This document shows, in pieces, positions 8,221 to 15,918 of a stretch of DNA of 39,288 nt (the stretch's first letter is position 1; each line of letters opens with the position of its first letter). Location of the stretch: NCBI GenBank assembly GCA_020346225.1, contig CP070777.1, forward strand, positions 2,489,576 through 2,528,863, given 5' to 3'. The translations under genes were made by a program, and so were the position numbers. This DNA comes from Candidatus Zixiibacteriota bacterium. Lineage in GTDB: Bacteria; Zixibacteria; MSB-5A5; GN15; FEB-12. Below the pieces are notes generated by a model. It was not told where the DNA came from. It made no database searches and saw only the letters and a list, made by a program, of their open reading frames with translations.

Positions 8221-8780
8221 TACCCTGCCTCATAACGAAAATTGTTGTCGGCATCCGCAAAGGCCGGTGCCCGCCGGTCCCGATCCGAGAGCACCGGGTC
8301 GGAGACGGGCCATTCGATGCCGATCTCGGGGTCGTTCCATCGAAAAGCCCGGTCCAGCTCGGGGGCGTAGTACCGGTCCACCTTGTAACAGACTTCGGTG
8401 TTGGCCGCCAGGGTGCAGTAACCGTTGGCGAAACCGGTCGGGATGAAGAGCATCTTCCTGTTCTCGGCCGAGAGAACGACGCCTTCCCACCGACGATAAG
8501 TCGGGCTGCCGATCCTGATATCGACGATAACATTCAGTATCTCGCCGCGGACGACGCGCACCAGTTTGGCCTGATCCTCGGGAGGGAGCTGGTAATGCAT
8601 GCCGCGCACGGTGCCTTTGGCGACACTCAGCGAGTGATTGTCCTGAATGAACTCAACCGAGACCCCCAGCCGCTCGAAATGCCTGCGAACGTAGCACTCC
8701 ATAAAAAAGCCACGATTGTCCTTTATAACCCGGGGCTCGATTATAAAAACTCCCGACAGACCGGTCTGAGTATGCTTCAT
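8220..8780 (-). CDS. rmlC: dTDP-4-dehydrorhamnose 3,5-epimerase
   Basis: A 186-residue cupin-fold epimerase that converts dTDP-4-keto-6-deoxyglucose to the rhamno form. RmlC motifs are complete: FIIEPRVIKDNRGFFMECY, FIQDNHSLS, the catalytic His62 in RGMHYQLPP, PTGFANGYCTL and the catalytic Tyr132 in TEVCYKVDRYY. Length matches the family. It is the first gene of a four-gene operon (rmlC, SDR, rmlD, rmlA), with a promoter at 8817-8845. rmlB is not in the window and must lie elsewhere if rhamnose is the product. Confidence 0.95.
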   Translation of the reverse strand: MKHTQTGLSGVFIIEPRVIKDNRGFFMECYVRRHFERLGVSVEFIQDNHSLSVAKGTVRGMHYQLPPEDQAKLVRVVRGEILNVIVDIRIGSPTYRRWEGVVLSAENRKMLFIPTGFANGYCTLAANTEVCYKVDRYYAPELDRAFRWNDPEIGIEWPVSDPVLSDRDRRAPAFADADNNFRYEAG

Positions 8781-8816
8781 CGAATTATCTCAAGTCCTGC
8801 AGCAGTCAATAAGCGG

Positions 8817-8845
8817 AATATTCGAGGTTTTGGCTTTGATGACAA
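8817..8845 (-). promoter_or_regulatory. Promoter candidate for the rml operon
   Basis: On the minus strand TTGTCA (8845-8840) is spaced 17 bp from AATATT (8822-8817). This gives a start near 8810 and a leader of about 30 nt before rmlC. Confidence 0.45.
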
Positions 8846-8886
8846 CAGATTTTGCGGTCTGACGGCCGGAATCGGGCAAAAAAAAG

Positions 8887-8959
<73 letters not shown>

Positions 8960-9022
8960 GCTTTTACGTAAGTACAGCCGAAAGGGCAATTTATCACGAT
9001 ATCGAGGCTTGTCAACCTTTTA

Positions 9023-9397
9023 TTAATGAGGTTGCTTCAGGTATTCCCTCGTGTCCGAAGCCAGAAGCCCGTACAGGGCGGCGGCCGATAACACCAGTAT
9101 GATTATATTCTCATATCGGCCGATGTCCAGCAGCGACCCGAGCACGACCAGCACACTGATGCAGATAAGTCCGTACCATCCCCATTTCTTCAGCTCGCGG
9201 AAAGCGAGGGCAACGGAAAAGAGGATCACGCCGAGGGCCGCAAAGAGAATCGGCGGCGCCATATTCTGGTAATTACGGTCGAGTATGTTAAGGATGATCT
9301 CAACGCCGCCATACAGCAGGAAAATCACGGCCAAGACAAAACCATACCAGTAGGCGATGGAATATGTCAGCGGTCGCTCACGTTTGCTATCGCTCAT
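9023..9397 (-). CDS. Small hypothetical membrane protein
   Basis: A 124-residue protein of about four membrane helices (around residues 16-38, 47-66, 73-90 and 94-112). The N-terminus is charged (MSDSKRERPLTYSIAYWYGF) and the C-terminal tail is polar (DTREYLKQPH). I recognise no family. ATG at 9397 has GAGG about 10 nt upstream and lies 17 nt after the stop of the ROK kinase gene, so the two are probably co-transcribed. No link in function can be argued. Confidence 0.7.
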   Translation of the reverse strand: MSDSKRERPLTYSIAYWYGFVLAVIFLLYGGVEIILNILDRNYQNMAPPILFAALGVILFSVALAFRELKKWGWYGLICISVLVVLGSLLDIGRYENIIILVLSAAALYGLLASDTREYLKQPH

Positions 9398-9414
9398 ACC
9401 GCAGAATCCTCGTG

Positions 9415-10386
9415 TTATTGGTTAACTTCACCCAGCAGACCGGCCCCCATGAAGCCGGCGTCGTTGCCCAGAGCGGCCTTTGTCACGGTCAAGTTCTCGG
9501 TGGCGGAGGTAAAGGCCCGCCGTTTGATCTCCTCGTTCACGGCGCCGACGAAACCGGCCCCGCCATCGGTAATACCACCACCTATTACTACGACTTCGGG
9601 GTTCAGAAGGTTCACGATGCCGGACAGTCCCACCCCCAGGTACCGGCCGGTTTCGATGACGACTTCGTTGGCGGTCTGGTCCCCCTTCCGGGCGGCGGCG
9701 AATATCTTCTTGATGGTCAGGTTGTCCAGCGACCCGTCCAAAACGGTGCGGAAGATATCCGACATGCCGTTTTTCAGTTTCGTCCGGGTGCGATTGATGA
9801 TGGCCTGAGAGGAGCAAAACGACTCGATGCAGCCGTGATTGCCGCAGGCACACAGGGGTCCGTCGACCTCGATGGTCATATGCCCCAGCTCGCCGGCCGA
9901 GGAGTTGGCGCCGTGGACCACCTTGCCGTCGATGATCACACCGCCGCCGACACCGGTGCCGACCGTGACGCACACCACCGACCGCGCACCCATGGCGGCC
10001 CCGAAGCGGGTTTCGGCCAGGGCCATGCTGTTGACGTCGTTATCGACAAAGACGGGCATGTTCAGTCTCTCGCGCATGGCCGCGGCGATCTCGGTCCCCT
10101 GCCACCCCTCGATATTGGGACAGGGACCGATGACCCGGCCGGTCCGATGGTCCACGGCACCGGGCGAACCGACGCCGATCCACCTGACCGAGTAGTTCTC
10201 TTCGGCGGCGTGATACATCAGACGCTCGGCGATATTCGTGATGAGATGCAAAAGCGGCGTGGGGCCTTTTTCGGCCATGGTGGGACGCTGCTCCCGGTAC
10301 AGGATTTTCCCCTCGGCGTCGAAAAGACCGAACTTGATGTTGGTGCCGCCGATGTCAATGCCGGCGTAGATCTGAACGTCTGACAC
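9415..10386 (-). CDS. ROK family sugar kinase (glucokinase-like)
   Basis: A 323-residue cytosolic kinase that phosphorylates glucose or a related hexose with ATP. It has the N-terminal phosphate loop GIDIGGTNIKFGLFD, the catalytic Asp in VDNDVNSMALAE, and the ROK signature GTGVGGGVIIDGKVVHG. The zinc site is H in GELGHMTIE followed by CACGNHGCIE. The adenosine-binding region VVVIGGGITDGGAGF lies near the C-terminus. GTG at 10386 is the start. Its promoter at 10447-10475 gives a leader of about 50 nt. Sugar specificity among glucose, N-acetylmannosamine and others cannot be fixed by eye, although the EIGH-like GELGH and the overall pattern fit glucokinase. Confidence 0.92.
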   Translation of the reverse strand: MSDVQIYAGIDIGGTNIKFGLFDAEGKILYREQRPTMAEKGPTPLLHLITNIAERLMYHAAEENYSVRWIGVGSPGAVDHRTGRVIGPCPNIEGWQGTEIAAAMRERLNMPVFVDNDVNSMALAETRFGAAMGARSVVCVTVGTGVGGGVIIDGKVVHGANSSAGELGHMTIEVDGPLCACGNHGCIESFCSSQAIINRTRTKLKNGMSDIFRTVLDGSLDNLTIKKIFAAARKGDQTANEVVIETGRYLGVGLSGIVNLLNPEVVVIGGGITDGGAGFVGAVNEEIKRRAFTSATENLTVTKAALGNDAGFMGAGLLGEVNQ

Positions 10387-10446
10387 AATAATGTAAGCTG
10401 GTTATTGAACGGTTCTGAAATCGACTACCCGTGAATCACACGCTCC

Positions 10447-10475
10447 AAAATAGAGGTCGCTCCAATCGGTGTCAA
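10447..10475 (-). promoter_or_regulatory. Sigma70-like promoter for the ROK kinase gene
   Basis: On the minus strand TTGACA (10475-10470) is followed after 17 bp by TATTTT (10452-10447). It lies in the 116-bp gap after hisS, so the kinase gene has its own promoter. Confidence 0.6.
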
Positions 10476-10502
10476 GGCAATTTGGCGCGGCCGGTATTGA
10501 CG

Positions 10503-11936
10503 TTACATGTTCAGATGCCTCTTGAGGTAGGCGATGAGCCGGTCGGCCGGGATCGTTTCCTGAATCTCTTCTGCCTTTAACCACTCGTCGCGGTCGGCCG
10601 TCTTCATGGCCTTGGCTCGCCCGGCGGCCAGATTCTTGACGGTGACCGTGCCGCTTTCGAACTCGTCCGAGCCGGCGATGACGGCAAACGGGATCCGGGC
10701 GCGGTCGCCGTATTTTATCTGACGGGTCAGGTTCCTGGTGTCGCCCGAATATATCTCCGCCGGTATACCCGACAACCGCAGTTCCCGCAATATGGCCAGG
10801 TACCGGGGAAGCTTCTCGCGGTCCATGACGGTCACCAGCACTTTCGACGTTGCCGGCTCCGTTTCAACGGCGCCCAGCTCGATGAGGGCGGCCAGAAGAC
10901 GGTCGATGCCTATCGACGCCCCGGTGCCCGGCACCGACGTGCTCGAGAACCGGTCGACGAGATTGTCGTAACGTCCGCCGGCGAAAACCGAACCGTACTG
11001 GGGCAGGTCAAGCAGGATTGTTTCGAACACCGGGCCGGTGTAATAACCGAGACCGCGCACGATGGTCAGGTCCACTTCGGCCCTCGACGGGTCCACCGCC
11101 ATGGACTCGAGATAACTCTCGATGTCGCGCAGCTGGCGGATGCCGTTTTTGGACTCGTCGATCTTTCCGAGCAGCCCTTCGATTTCGGCCACTGCCTCGC
11201 TCCCGCCGGCCTGGGCGATATCCAGAAACTTCTCCAGACGGCCAATCTGTGCGGCGCTTAAATTGACACCTTTGATGGTATCCCCGGACTGGTCGACCCG
11301 GCCGAGCCCGAGTTCGAGAACGACCGCTTCCCGACCCTGCTTGTCCAGCTTGTCGATAACACGCATGACGTCCTGCGCCCGGGCAGGCTCGATGCCGGCC
11401 CACTCCATCAGACCGTTGAGCAGGCGCCGCGTCGAATAGCGAACCTTGAAGTTCTCGATGCCCAGATGCTCAAAGGTGGTCACCATGGCGGCGATGATTT
11501 CGGCGTCGGCCAGAAGATTCCTGGTACCGACGATATCGATATCGAACTGCGTGAACTCTCGAAAGCGGCCGGGCCCCGGTTTGTCGACGCGCCAGACGTT
11601 ACCGTACTGGTAGCGGCGGAACGGCAGGGGCAAAGTCGGGTTGGCGGCCACATATCGCGCCAGGGAAACGGTGAACTCGTAACGCAGGGCCATGTCGGTA
11701 TCATCGGGGCCCCGGAAACCGAACAGTTCGGCCAGCGAATCCTCGTGATAATGGGGACCGAGCAGGGTTTCCGCGAATTCCAGCGAGGCCGTCTGCAGGG
11801 GCAAAAAGCCCATCATCTCGAACACCGCGCGCACCGTGTCCATCATCTTCTGGCGGGCGATCTGTTCGGCGGGCGGGTAGTCGCGAAAGCCCTTGAGAAG
11901 CTGCGGTTTTATTCTGTCTTTCTTGCTCTTTGCCAC
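10503..11936 (-). CDS. hisS: Histidyl-tRNA synthetase
   Basis: A class II aminoacyl-tRNA synthetase of about 477 residues that charges tRNA-His. It begins with the usual LLKGFRDYPPAEQIARQKMM. Motif 2 is FRRYQYGNVWRVDKPGPGRF, with FREFTQFDIDIVG next to it. The histidine-specific VRGLGYYTGPVFE and FAGGRYDNLV (motif 3 region, GASIGIDRLL) follow. The C-terminal anticodon-binding domain runs from about 375 (TSKVLVTVMDREKLP). GTG at 11936 is chosen because family sequence starts there and GGAG lies upstream; the open frame continues far beyond (to 12539) but that part is antisense to the peptidase gene. It belongs to the longer HisRS subgroup with an inserted helical region. Confidence 0.95.
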   Translation of the reverse strand: MAKSKKDRIKPQLLKGFRDYPPAEQIARQKMMDTVRAVFEMMGFLPLQTASLEFAETLLGPHYHEDSLAELFGFRGPDDTDMALRYEFTVSLARYVAANPTLPLPFRRYQYGNVWRVDKPGPGRFREFTQFDIDIVGTRNLLADAEIIAAMVTTFEHLGIENFKVRYSTRRLLNGLMEWAGIEPARAQDVMRVIDKLDKQGREAVVLELGLGRVDQSGDTIKGVNLSAAQIGRLEKFLDIAQAGGSEAVAEIEGLLGKIDESKNGIRQLRDIESYLESMAVDPSRAEVDLTIVRGLGYYTGPVFETILLDLPQYGSVFAGGRYDNLVDRFSSTSVPGTGASIGIDRLLAALIELGAVETEPATSKVLVTVMDREKLPRYLAILRELRLSGIPAEIYSGDTRNLTRQIKYGDRARIPFAVIAGSDEFESGTVTVKNLAAGRAKAMKTADRDEWLKAEEIQETIPADRLIAYLKRHLNM

Positions 11937-12091
11937 AACCGGTCCCACTCCACCGGCGCCGCCGGGGCGCCTTGAAAAAACTAATTTAGACAAATCCAAC
12001 TTCAAAAGGAAAGTTTTTTTCTGAGATCGGCAGCCGCTGCCGCCGGCGATTTTGCCCAGGCCAAAGGACTCGTATGAATTTCGGAGGCGAC

Positions 12092-12119
12092 TTGCTTTTT
12101 GTCTCGTATACTGTATTTT
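12092..12119 (+). promoter_or_regulatory. Promoter candidate for the C1 peptidase gene
   Basis: TTGCTT (12092-12097) and TATTTT (12114-12119) are 16 bp apart, about 25 bp before the GTG start. It is weak by consensus but well placed in the divergent hisS/peptidase gap. Confidence 0.3.
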
Positions 12120-12144
12120 GTGACGTTTAGCGAAAGGAGACCGT

Positions 12145-13560
12145 GTGAGACAGTCAACCGTGATACTTGCTGCAACCGCCGTGTTTTTTGTAGTCACCTG
12201 CGTCACCGCGGCCGATAAGGGCGCCGTCGATGACCCTATGCTCGAACGGTTCGAGCGGCGCGTCAACGGCGAAGACGGGCACCGGCAGATCATAAACGCC
12301 ATCACCAATAATGACATCAAAGACCTGTCGCTCAACCGGGAACGGCTGGTCACCCATGACAAGCTGTTCAGCCTCAAACTCGAGACCACCGGCGTGACCA
12401 ACCAGAAAAGCAGCGGCCGTTGCTGGATCTTCGCCGGAGCCAATGTCCTGACCCCGAAAATAAAGCAGAAGCTGGACCAGTCGGATTTTGAACTGTCCCA
12501 CTCATATCTGGCCTTCTGGGATAAACTCGAAAAGGCCAACTTCTTTCTGGAGCGGGTGATCGAAATGCGCGACCGCCCCCTGGACGACCGTTCGCTGACC
12601 CTCGAATTCGACTACCTTTTCGGGGATGGTGGCTGGTGGCACTACTTCACCGACCTGATCGACAAGTACGGACTGGTGCCGGTGTCGGCGATGCCGGAAA
12701 CCAAACAATCATCGGCCACGGGCAGTTTCAACGGCCTGGCCAAACATCTGCTCCGCCGGGTCGCCTCGGACATCAGGGAAAGGCACCGCCAGGGCAAAAA
12801 CCTCGAGGAGCTTCGCGTCATAAAGGCAAACGCCCTCGAGGATATATACCGGCTACTCGTTTACAACTATGGTCAGCCGCCGAAGGAATTCACTTTTCGC
12901 TACGAGAAGGATGTCGATTCCACCGAACAGATTATAGCCAAAACTTATACGCCGCGTTCGTTTTTCGAGGAGTGCTTGGCCGAAGACTGGCCCGAATACG
13001 TTACCATCGTAAACAACCCCTCGATGGACTTCGATCAGCTCTACGAACTGGAGGCGAGCCGGAACATTTACGAGCGTCCCGATTTCCGCGTGCTCAATCT
13101 GCCCGTCGAAGAACTGAAAGAATACACCCTGCTGTCGCTGATGGACAGCCAGGCCGTCTGGTTCTCCTGCGATGTCGGTCGTGAGAACTACGGGGACTCG
13201 GGAGTTATGGCCGTGGGGATTTACGATTTCAACGGCACTTTCGATATGGATTTCAACTTGAACAAGGCCGACCGCATCCGTTTTAAGGACATCTCCCCCA
13301 ACCACGCCATGGTCATAAACGGCGTCGATACCAGCGCCGCCGGGGCTCCGGTCAAGTGGCGGGTCGAAAACAGCTGGGGCACCAAGCGCGGCGATAACGG
13401 CATCTGGTACATGTACGACGACTGGTTCACCGAGTACGTTTTGACCGTGGTGATCGACAAGAGACTCCTCAGTGACGAGGACCGCCAGAAGCTGAAACAG
13501 AAACCGGACAAAATAGCCGACTGGGAACCGTTCTTTTTGGCTTTGAGAAACCTGGATTAG
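12145..13560 (+). CDS. Secreted C1B cysteine aminopeptidase (bleomycin hydrolase/PepC family)
   Basis: A 471-residue papain-fold peptidase. The signal peptide is at residues 1-22 (VILAATAVFFVVTCVTAAD), followed by the oxyanion Gln and catalytic Cys93 in TNQKSSGRCWIFAG. His387 is in SPNHAMVINGVD and Asn409 in VENSWGTKRGDNG, so the triad is complete. The family trims peptides from the N-terminus as a hexameric, self-gated enzyme. Most members are cytosolic, so the export signal is notable and suggests work on peptides outside the cytoplasm. GTG at 12145 is preceded by AAAGGAG. The FAD oxidase gene starts 15 nt downstream of its stop. Confidence 0.93.
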   Translation: MRQSTVILAATAVFFVVTCVTAADKGAVDDPMLERFERRVNGEDGHRQIINAITNNDIKDLSLNRERLVTHDKLFSLKLETTGVTNQKSSGRCWIFAGANVLTPKIKQKLDQSDFELSHSYLAFWDKLEKANFFLERVIEMRDRPLDDRSLTLEFDYLFGDGGWWHYFTDLIDKYGLVPVSAMPETKQSSATGSFNGLAKHLLRRVASDIRERHRQGKNLEELRVIKANALEDIYRLLVYNYGQPPKEFTFRYEKDVDSTEQIIAKTYTPRSFFEECLAEDWPEYVTIVNNPSMDFDQLYELEASRNIYERPDFRVLNLPVEELKEYTLLSLMDSQAVWFSCDVGRENYGDSGVMAVGIYDFNGTFDMDFNLNKADRIRFKDISPNHAMVINGVDTSAAGAPVKWRVENSWGTKRGDNGIWYMYDDWFTEYVLTVVIDKRLLSDEDRQKLKQKPDKIADWEPFFLALRNLD

Positions 13561-13575
13561 CATGGCGCGCTCGAT

Positions 13576-14937
13576 ATGAGCATTATTGAGAAACTCTCCT
13601 CCCTGTTGCCGCCCGATCGGATGTCCACCCATGCGGACCATCTGGCCGTGGCCTCACGCGACGAATCGACTCTCGAAGGGGTGACGCCGCTGGCCATCGT
13701 CTGGGCGACATCAACCGACGACGTCCGGAACATCGTCAAACTGTGTCTGGACGAGAGTACACCGATAACGACGCGGGGGGCCGGAAGCGCCCTAGAAGGG
13801 TCCACCATCCCGCTGGCAAACGGGATTGTAATCGACCTCAGCCGGATGACCGAGGTGCTGGCTTTCTGGCCGGATGACCTTCAGGTCCGGGTCCAGCCCG
13901 GCATAATCTATGACAACCTCAACGAGTATCTGAAAAGGGAGGGACTGTTCTTCCCTCCGTCGCCCGGCGGCTCGGGCGATGTCGCGACGGTCGGCGGTAT
14001 GGTGTCGACCAATGCCAGCGGCATATACTCGGTCAAGTACGGCGGGACGCGCGATTACGTGCTCCAGATGGAAATCGTAACCGGCACGGGCGAGTTGATG
14101 AAGCTGGGCAACCGCGCCGTCAAGCGTTCCAGCGGCTACAACCTGGTCGACCTGGTCTCCGGCTCGGAAGGTACGCTGGCCATAATAACAGCCGTCACGC
14201 TCCGGCTGGCCGGCCTGCCGGAGGGCCGGCTCCAGACGGCCTTCAAGTTCAGCAGGGAAACTGACGCCGCCCGGGCGGTATCGGAGATGCGCAAATACGG
14301 ACTGGATGTCGCCGCCATTGAATTCCTCGACCGGCGGGTCATGCAGGCCCTGAACAGTCTGAAGGGCTACGGGCTCGAAGAAGTCCCGGCCCTGTTTCTG
14401 GAGTTTCACGGACCGGAGCAGGTCCTGACGTCCAACAGCGAACTGGCTGAAACCATCTGCCGGGAGATGGGCGGCAGCGAGCTTACGCTGGGCGAGGGGC
14501 AGCGTCCCTGGGAGATACGCCATTTCGTGACCGATGCCGTTAAGTACCGCAAATCCGGCTACGCGATCATCAGAAATGACGTGGCCTTCCCCATTTCGAG
14601 CCTTCCGGAAATCGTTGACTACTGTTACCGGCTCGGCGATGAAAACGACCTGTTAATTCACACCTTCGGTCATGTCGGTCTGGGTTTGCTTCATGCCCTG
14701 ATTCTGGCCAAACGGGAAGATACCCGCCAGTGGCAGCGCGCCACCGACGTGAGCGATCTGATTATCCGCAGGACAATCGAACTGGACGGCACGATATCGG
14801 GCGAGCACGGCATCGGGCTGGGGCACAAGAGCCTGTTCGAACTGGAGCACGGATCTTCGGTAGAGTTGATGCGCAAAATAAAGCGTCAATTCGACCCCCG
14901 GAACATCCTTAACCCCGGCAAGATATTTGATATGTAA
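13576..14937 (+). CDS. FAD-linked oxidase (GlcD/D-lactate dehydrogenase type)
   Basis: A 453-residue flavoprotein of the PCMH/VAO superfamily. The FAD-binding domain covers about residues 30-215: ITTRGAGSALEGSTIPL, QPGIIYDNLNEYLK, FPPSPGGSGDVATVGGMVST, then RSSGYNLVDLVSGSEGTLAI. The substrate cap domain follows and ends with the family signature GTISGEHGIGLGHKS and FDPRNILNPGKIF. Such enzymes oxidise 2-hydroxy acids such as glycolate or D-lactate and feed electrons to quinone or an Fe-S partner. No GlcE/GlcF partners are adjacent. It is probably co-transcribed with the upstream peptidase. Substrate not determined. Confidence 0.92.
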   Translation: MSIIEKLSSLLPPDRMSTHADHLAVASRDESTLEGVTPLAIVWATSTDDVRNIVKLCLDESTPITTRGAGSALEGSTIPLANGIVIDLSRMTEVLAFWPDDLQVRVQPGIIYDNLNEYLKREGLFFPPSPGGSGDVATVGGMVSTNASGIYSVKYGGTRDYVLQMEIVTGTGELMKLGNRAVKRSSGYNLVDLVSGSEGTLAIITAVTLRLAGLPEGRLQTAFKFSRETDAARAVSEMRKYGLDVAAIEFLDRRVMQALNSLKGYGLEEVPALFLEFHGPEQVLTSNSELAETICREMGGSELTLGEGQRPWEIRHFVTDAVKYRKSGYAIIRNDVAFPISSLPEIVDYCYRLGDENDLLIHTFGHVGLGLLHALILAKREDTRQWQRATDVSDLIIRRTIELDGTISGEHGIGLGHKSLFELEHGSSVELMRKIKRQFDPRNILNPGKIFDM

Positions 14938-14984
14938 CCTACTATAGTGCAGGATATTATAAGTATCATCTAAAGTACACTGTT

Positions 14985-15060
14985 ATATGTGGCCGCCGAC
15001 TCACTTCGCCCGGGGCATGCTCATCACCGCACGAAGGCCACTCGGCCGGCCGACACATAT
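14985..15060. repeat. 76-nt imperfect palindrome (long hairpin)
   Basis: Stems nest in register. ATATGTG (14985-14991) pairs with CACATAT (15054-15060), GCC (14992-14994) with GGC (15048-15050), GCCGA (14995-14999) with TCGGC (15042-15046), and CTTCG (15004-15008) with CGAAG (15032-15036), around a 23-nt loop. It lies in the 243-bp gap between the FAD oxidase and the first DUF1573 gene. There is no T-run, so it is not a plain terminator. It may protect the 3' end of the oxidase mRNA or be a dispersed palindromic repeat. Confidence 0.45.
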
Positions 15061-15100
15061 TCAGCATCTTTGACGCGAAACCGATAAGAGCTTATAAAAC

Positions 15101-15129
15101 TTGACCAATTGGATGTCAGACAATATATT
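15101..15129 (+). promoter_or_regulatory. Strong sigma70-like promoter of the DUF1573 pair
   Basis: TTGACC (15101-15106), a 17-bp spacer and TATATT (15124-15129). The predicted start near 15136 leaves a leader of about 45 nt. It rules out the ATG at 15109 as the translation start. A dyad of GAGACAGTTC (15130-15139) with GAAC-T-TGTCTC (15144-15154) overlaps the start site and may be an operator or a 5' hairpin. Confidence 0.65.
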
Positions 15130-15180
15130 GAGACAGTTCTTGGGAACTTGTCTCAAGAATGTTTTTATAATGGGTTGAGC

Positions 15181-15873
15181 ATGAGGATACATCATTTCCT
15201 GACTATCGCCATACTGTCGTCAATGGCGTCGACTTCCCAGGCCGGGCCTGACTTGCGGGTCCGCAGTGAACGATTCGAGATGGGTGCTGTCCAGCACAGT
15301 ACCTGGGCCAGTCACGCTTTCTGGTTTCGCTCCACGGGCGACGACACGCTGGTCATCCACGAGATCAAGACAAACTGCGGCTGTACTCTGATGCCGCTGG
15401 AGAGAAACTGGATTGCTCCCGGGGACAGCCTGCGGGTCGATATTTGCTGGGATGTATGGAAGCGAATCGGTGCCACGGGCAGCTACCCGTACATTTACAC
15501 CAACGCCGGCGTGGACCCTTTCCGGGTCTATCTGACGGCGACGGTAATTGTCGACGGGGGTAATACGCGGCCGCTGGCTTTCAATCCGCACATATTCGAG
15601 TTGCCGCGTTTTGGCGACCGCTCGATCGACAGTGTCGGTTTCACCATCCGCAATTTCTCGGATGAAGAGGTGCGTCTGAAGCCGGTGTCGTTCTTCGTTG
15701 ATGAATGTGATATCGTGCTGCCCGAAGTGGTCGCCGGCAAAGGGACCGCCAAGGGTTATATCAAGGTAAGAAATGACTTTCTTGACAGCGAATTCAAGAG
15801 GTCGATAACCATAGAGATGAACGACCAGAAGGAGAATCGTCTGACGATACCGATCAGACGAAAGATCTACTGA
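15181..15873 (+). CDS. DUF1573 domain protein, exported, Cys form (C-G-C)
   Basis: A 230-residue protein with a signal peptide (MRIHHFLTIAILSSMASTSQ then AGPDL). The first beta-sandwich domain of DUF1573 (PF07610) type follows: FWFRSTGDDTLVIHEIKTNC, then C66-G-C68-T and the PGDSLRVDI strand. A second Ig-like half runs from about residue 130 to the end. The role of DUF1573 is not established; members are usually periplasmic or surface proteins. ATG at 15181 is preferred over the frame start at 15109 because the signal peptide starts here and the promoter would overlap the longer version. It is the first gene of a pair and ends 45 nt before the Sec-containing paralogue. Confidence 0.85.
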   Translation: MRIHHFLTIAILSSMASTSQAGPDLRVRSERFEMGAVQHSTWASHAFWFRSTGDDTLVIHEIKTNCGCTLMPLERNWIAPGDSLRVDICWDVWKRIGATGSYPYIYTNAGVDPFRVYLTATVIVDGGNTRPLAFNPHIFELPRFGDRSIDSVGFTIRNFSDEEVRLKPVSFFVDECDIVLPEVVAGKGTAKGYIKVRNDFLDSEFKRSITIEMNDQKENRLTIPIRRKIY

Positions 15874-15918
15874 TCGCGTCTGTCCCATGAGATGATATCA
15901 ACAGCGAGGTTCTGCGTG

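Noticed and set aside
9364-10383. 339-residue open frame on the plus strand
   Set aside because: It is antisense to the ROK kinase, is Gly/His/Asp-rich as expected of a shadow of a GC-rich gene, and has no family sequence.
11937-12539. Upstream extension of hisS by 200 codons
   Set aside because: The extension is antisense to the peptidase gene and lacks synthetase sequence; the family N-terminus starts just after GTG 11936.
14985-15060. Integron attC site
   Set aside because: The palindrome lacks the R-box ends (RYYYAAC and GTTRRRY), and there is no integrase or cassette structure.
15109-15180. Longer N-terminus for the first DUF1573 gene
   Set aside because: It would start inside the predicted promoter and put 24 residues ahead of a signal peptide.
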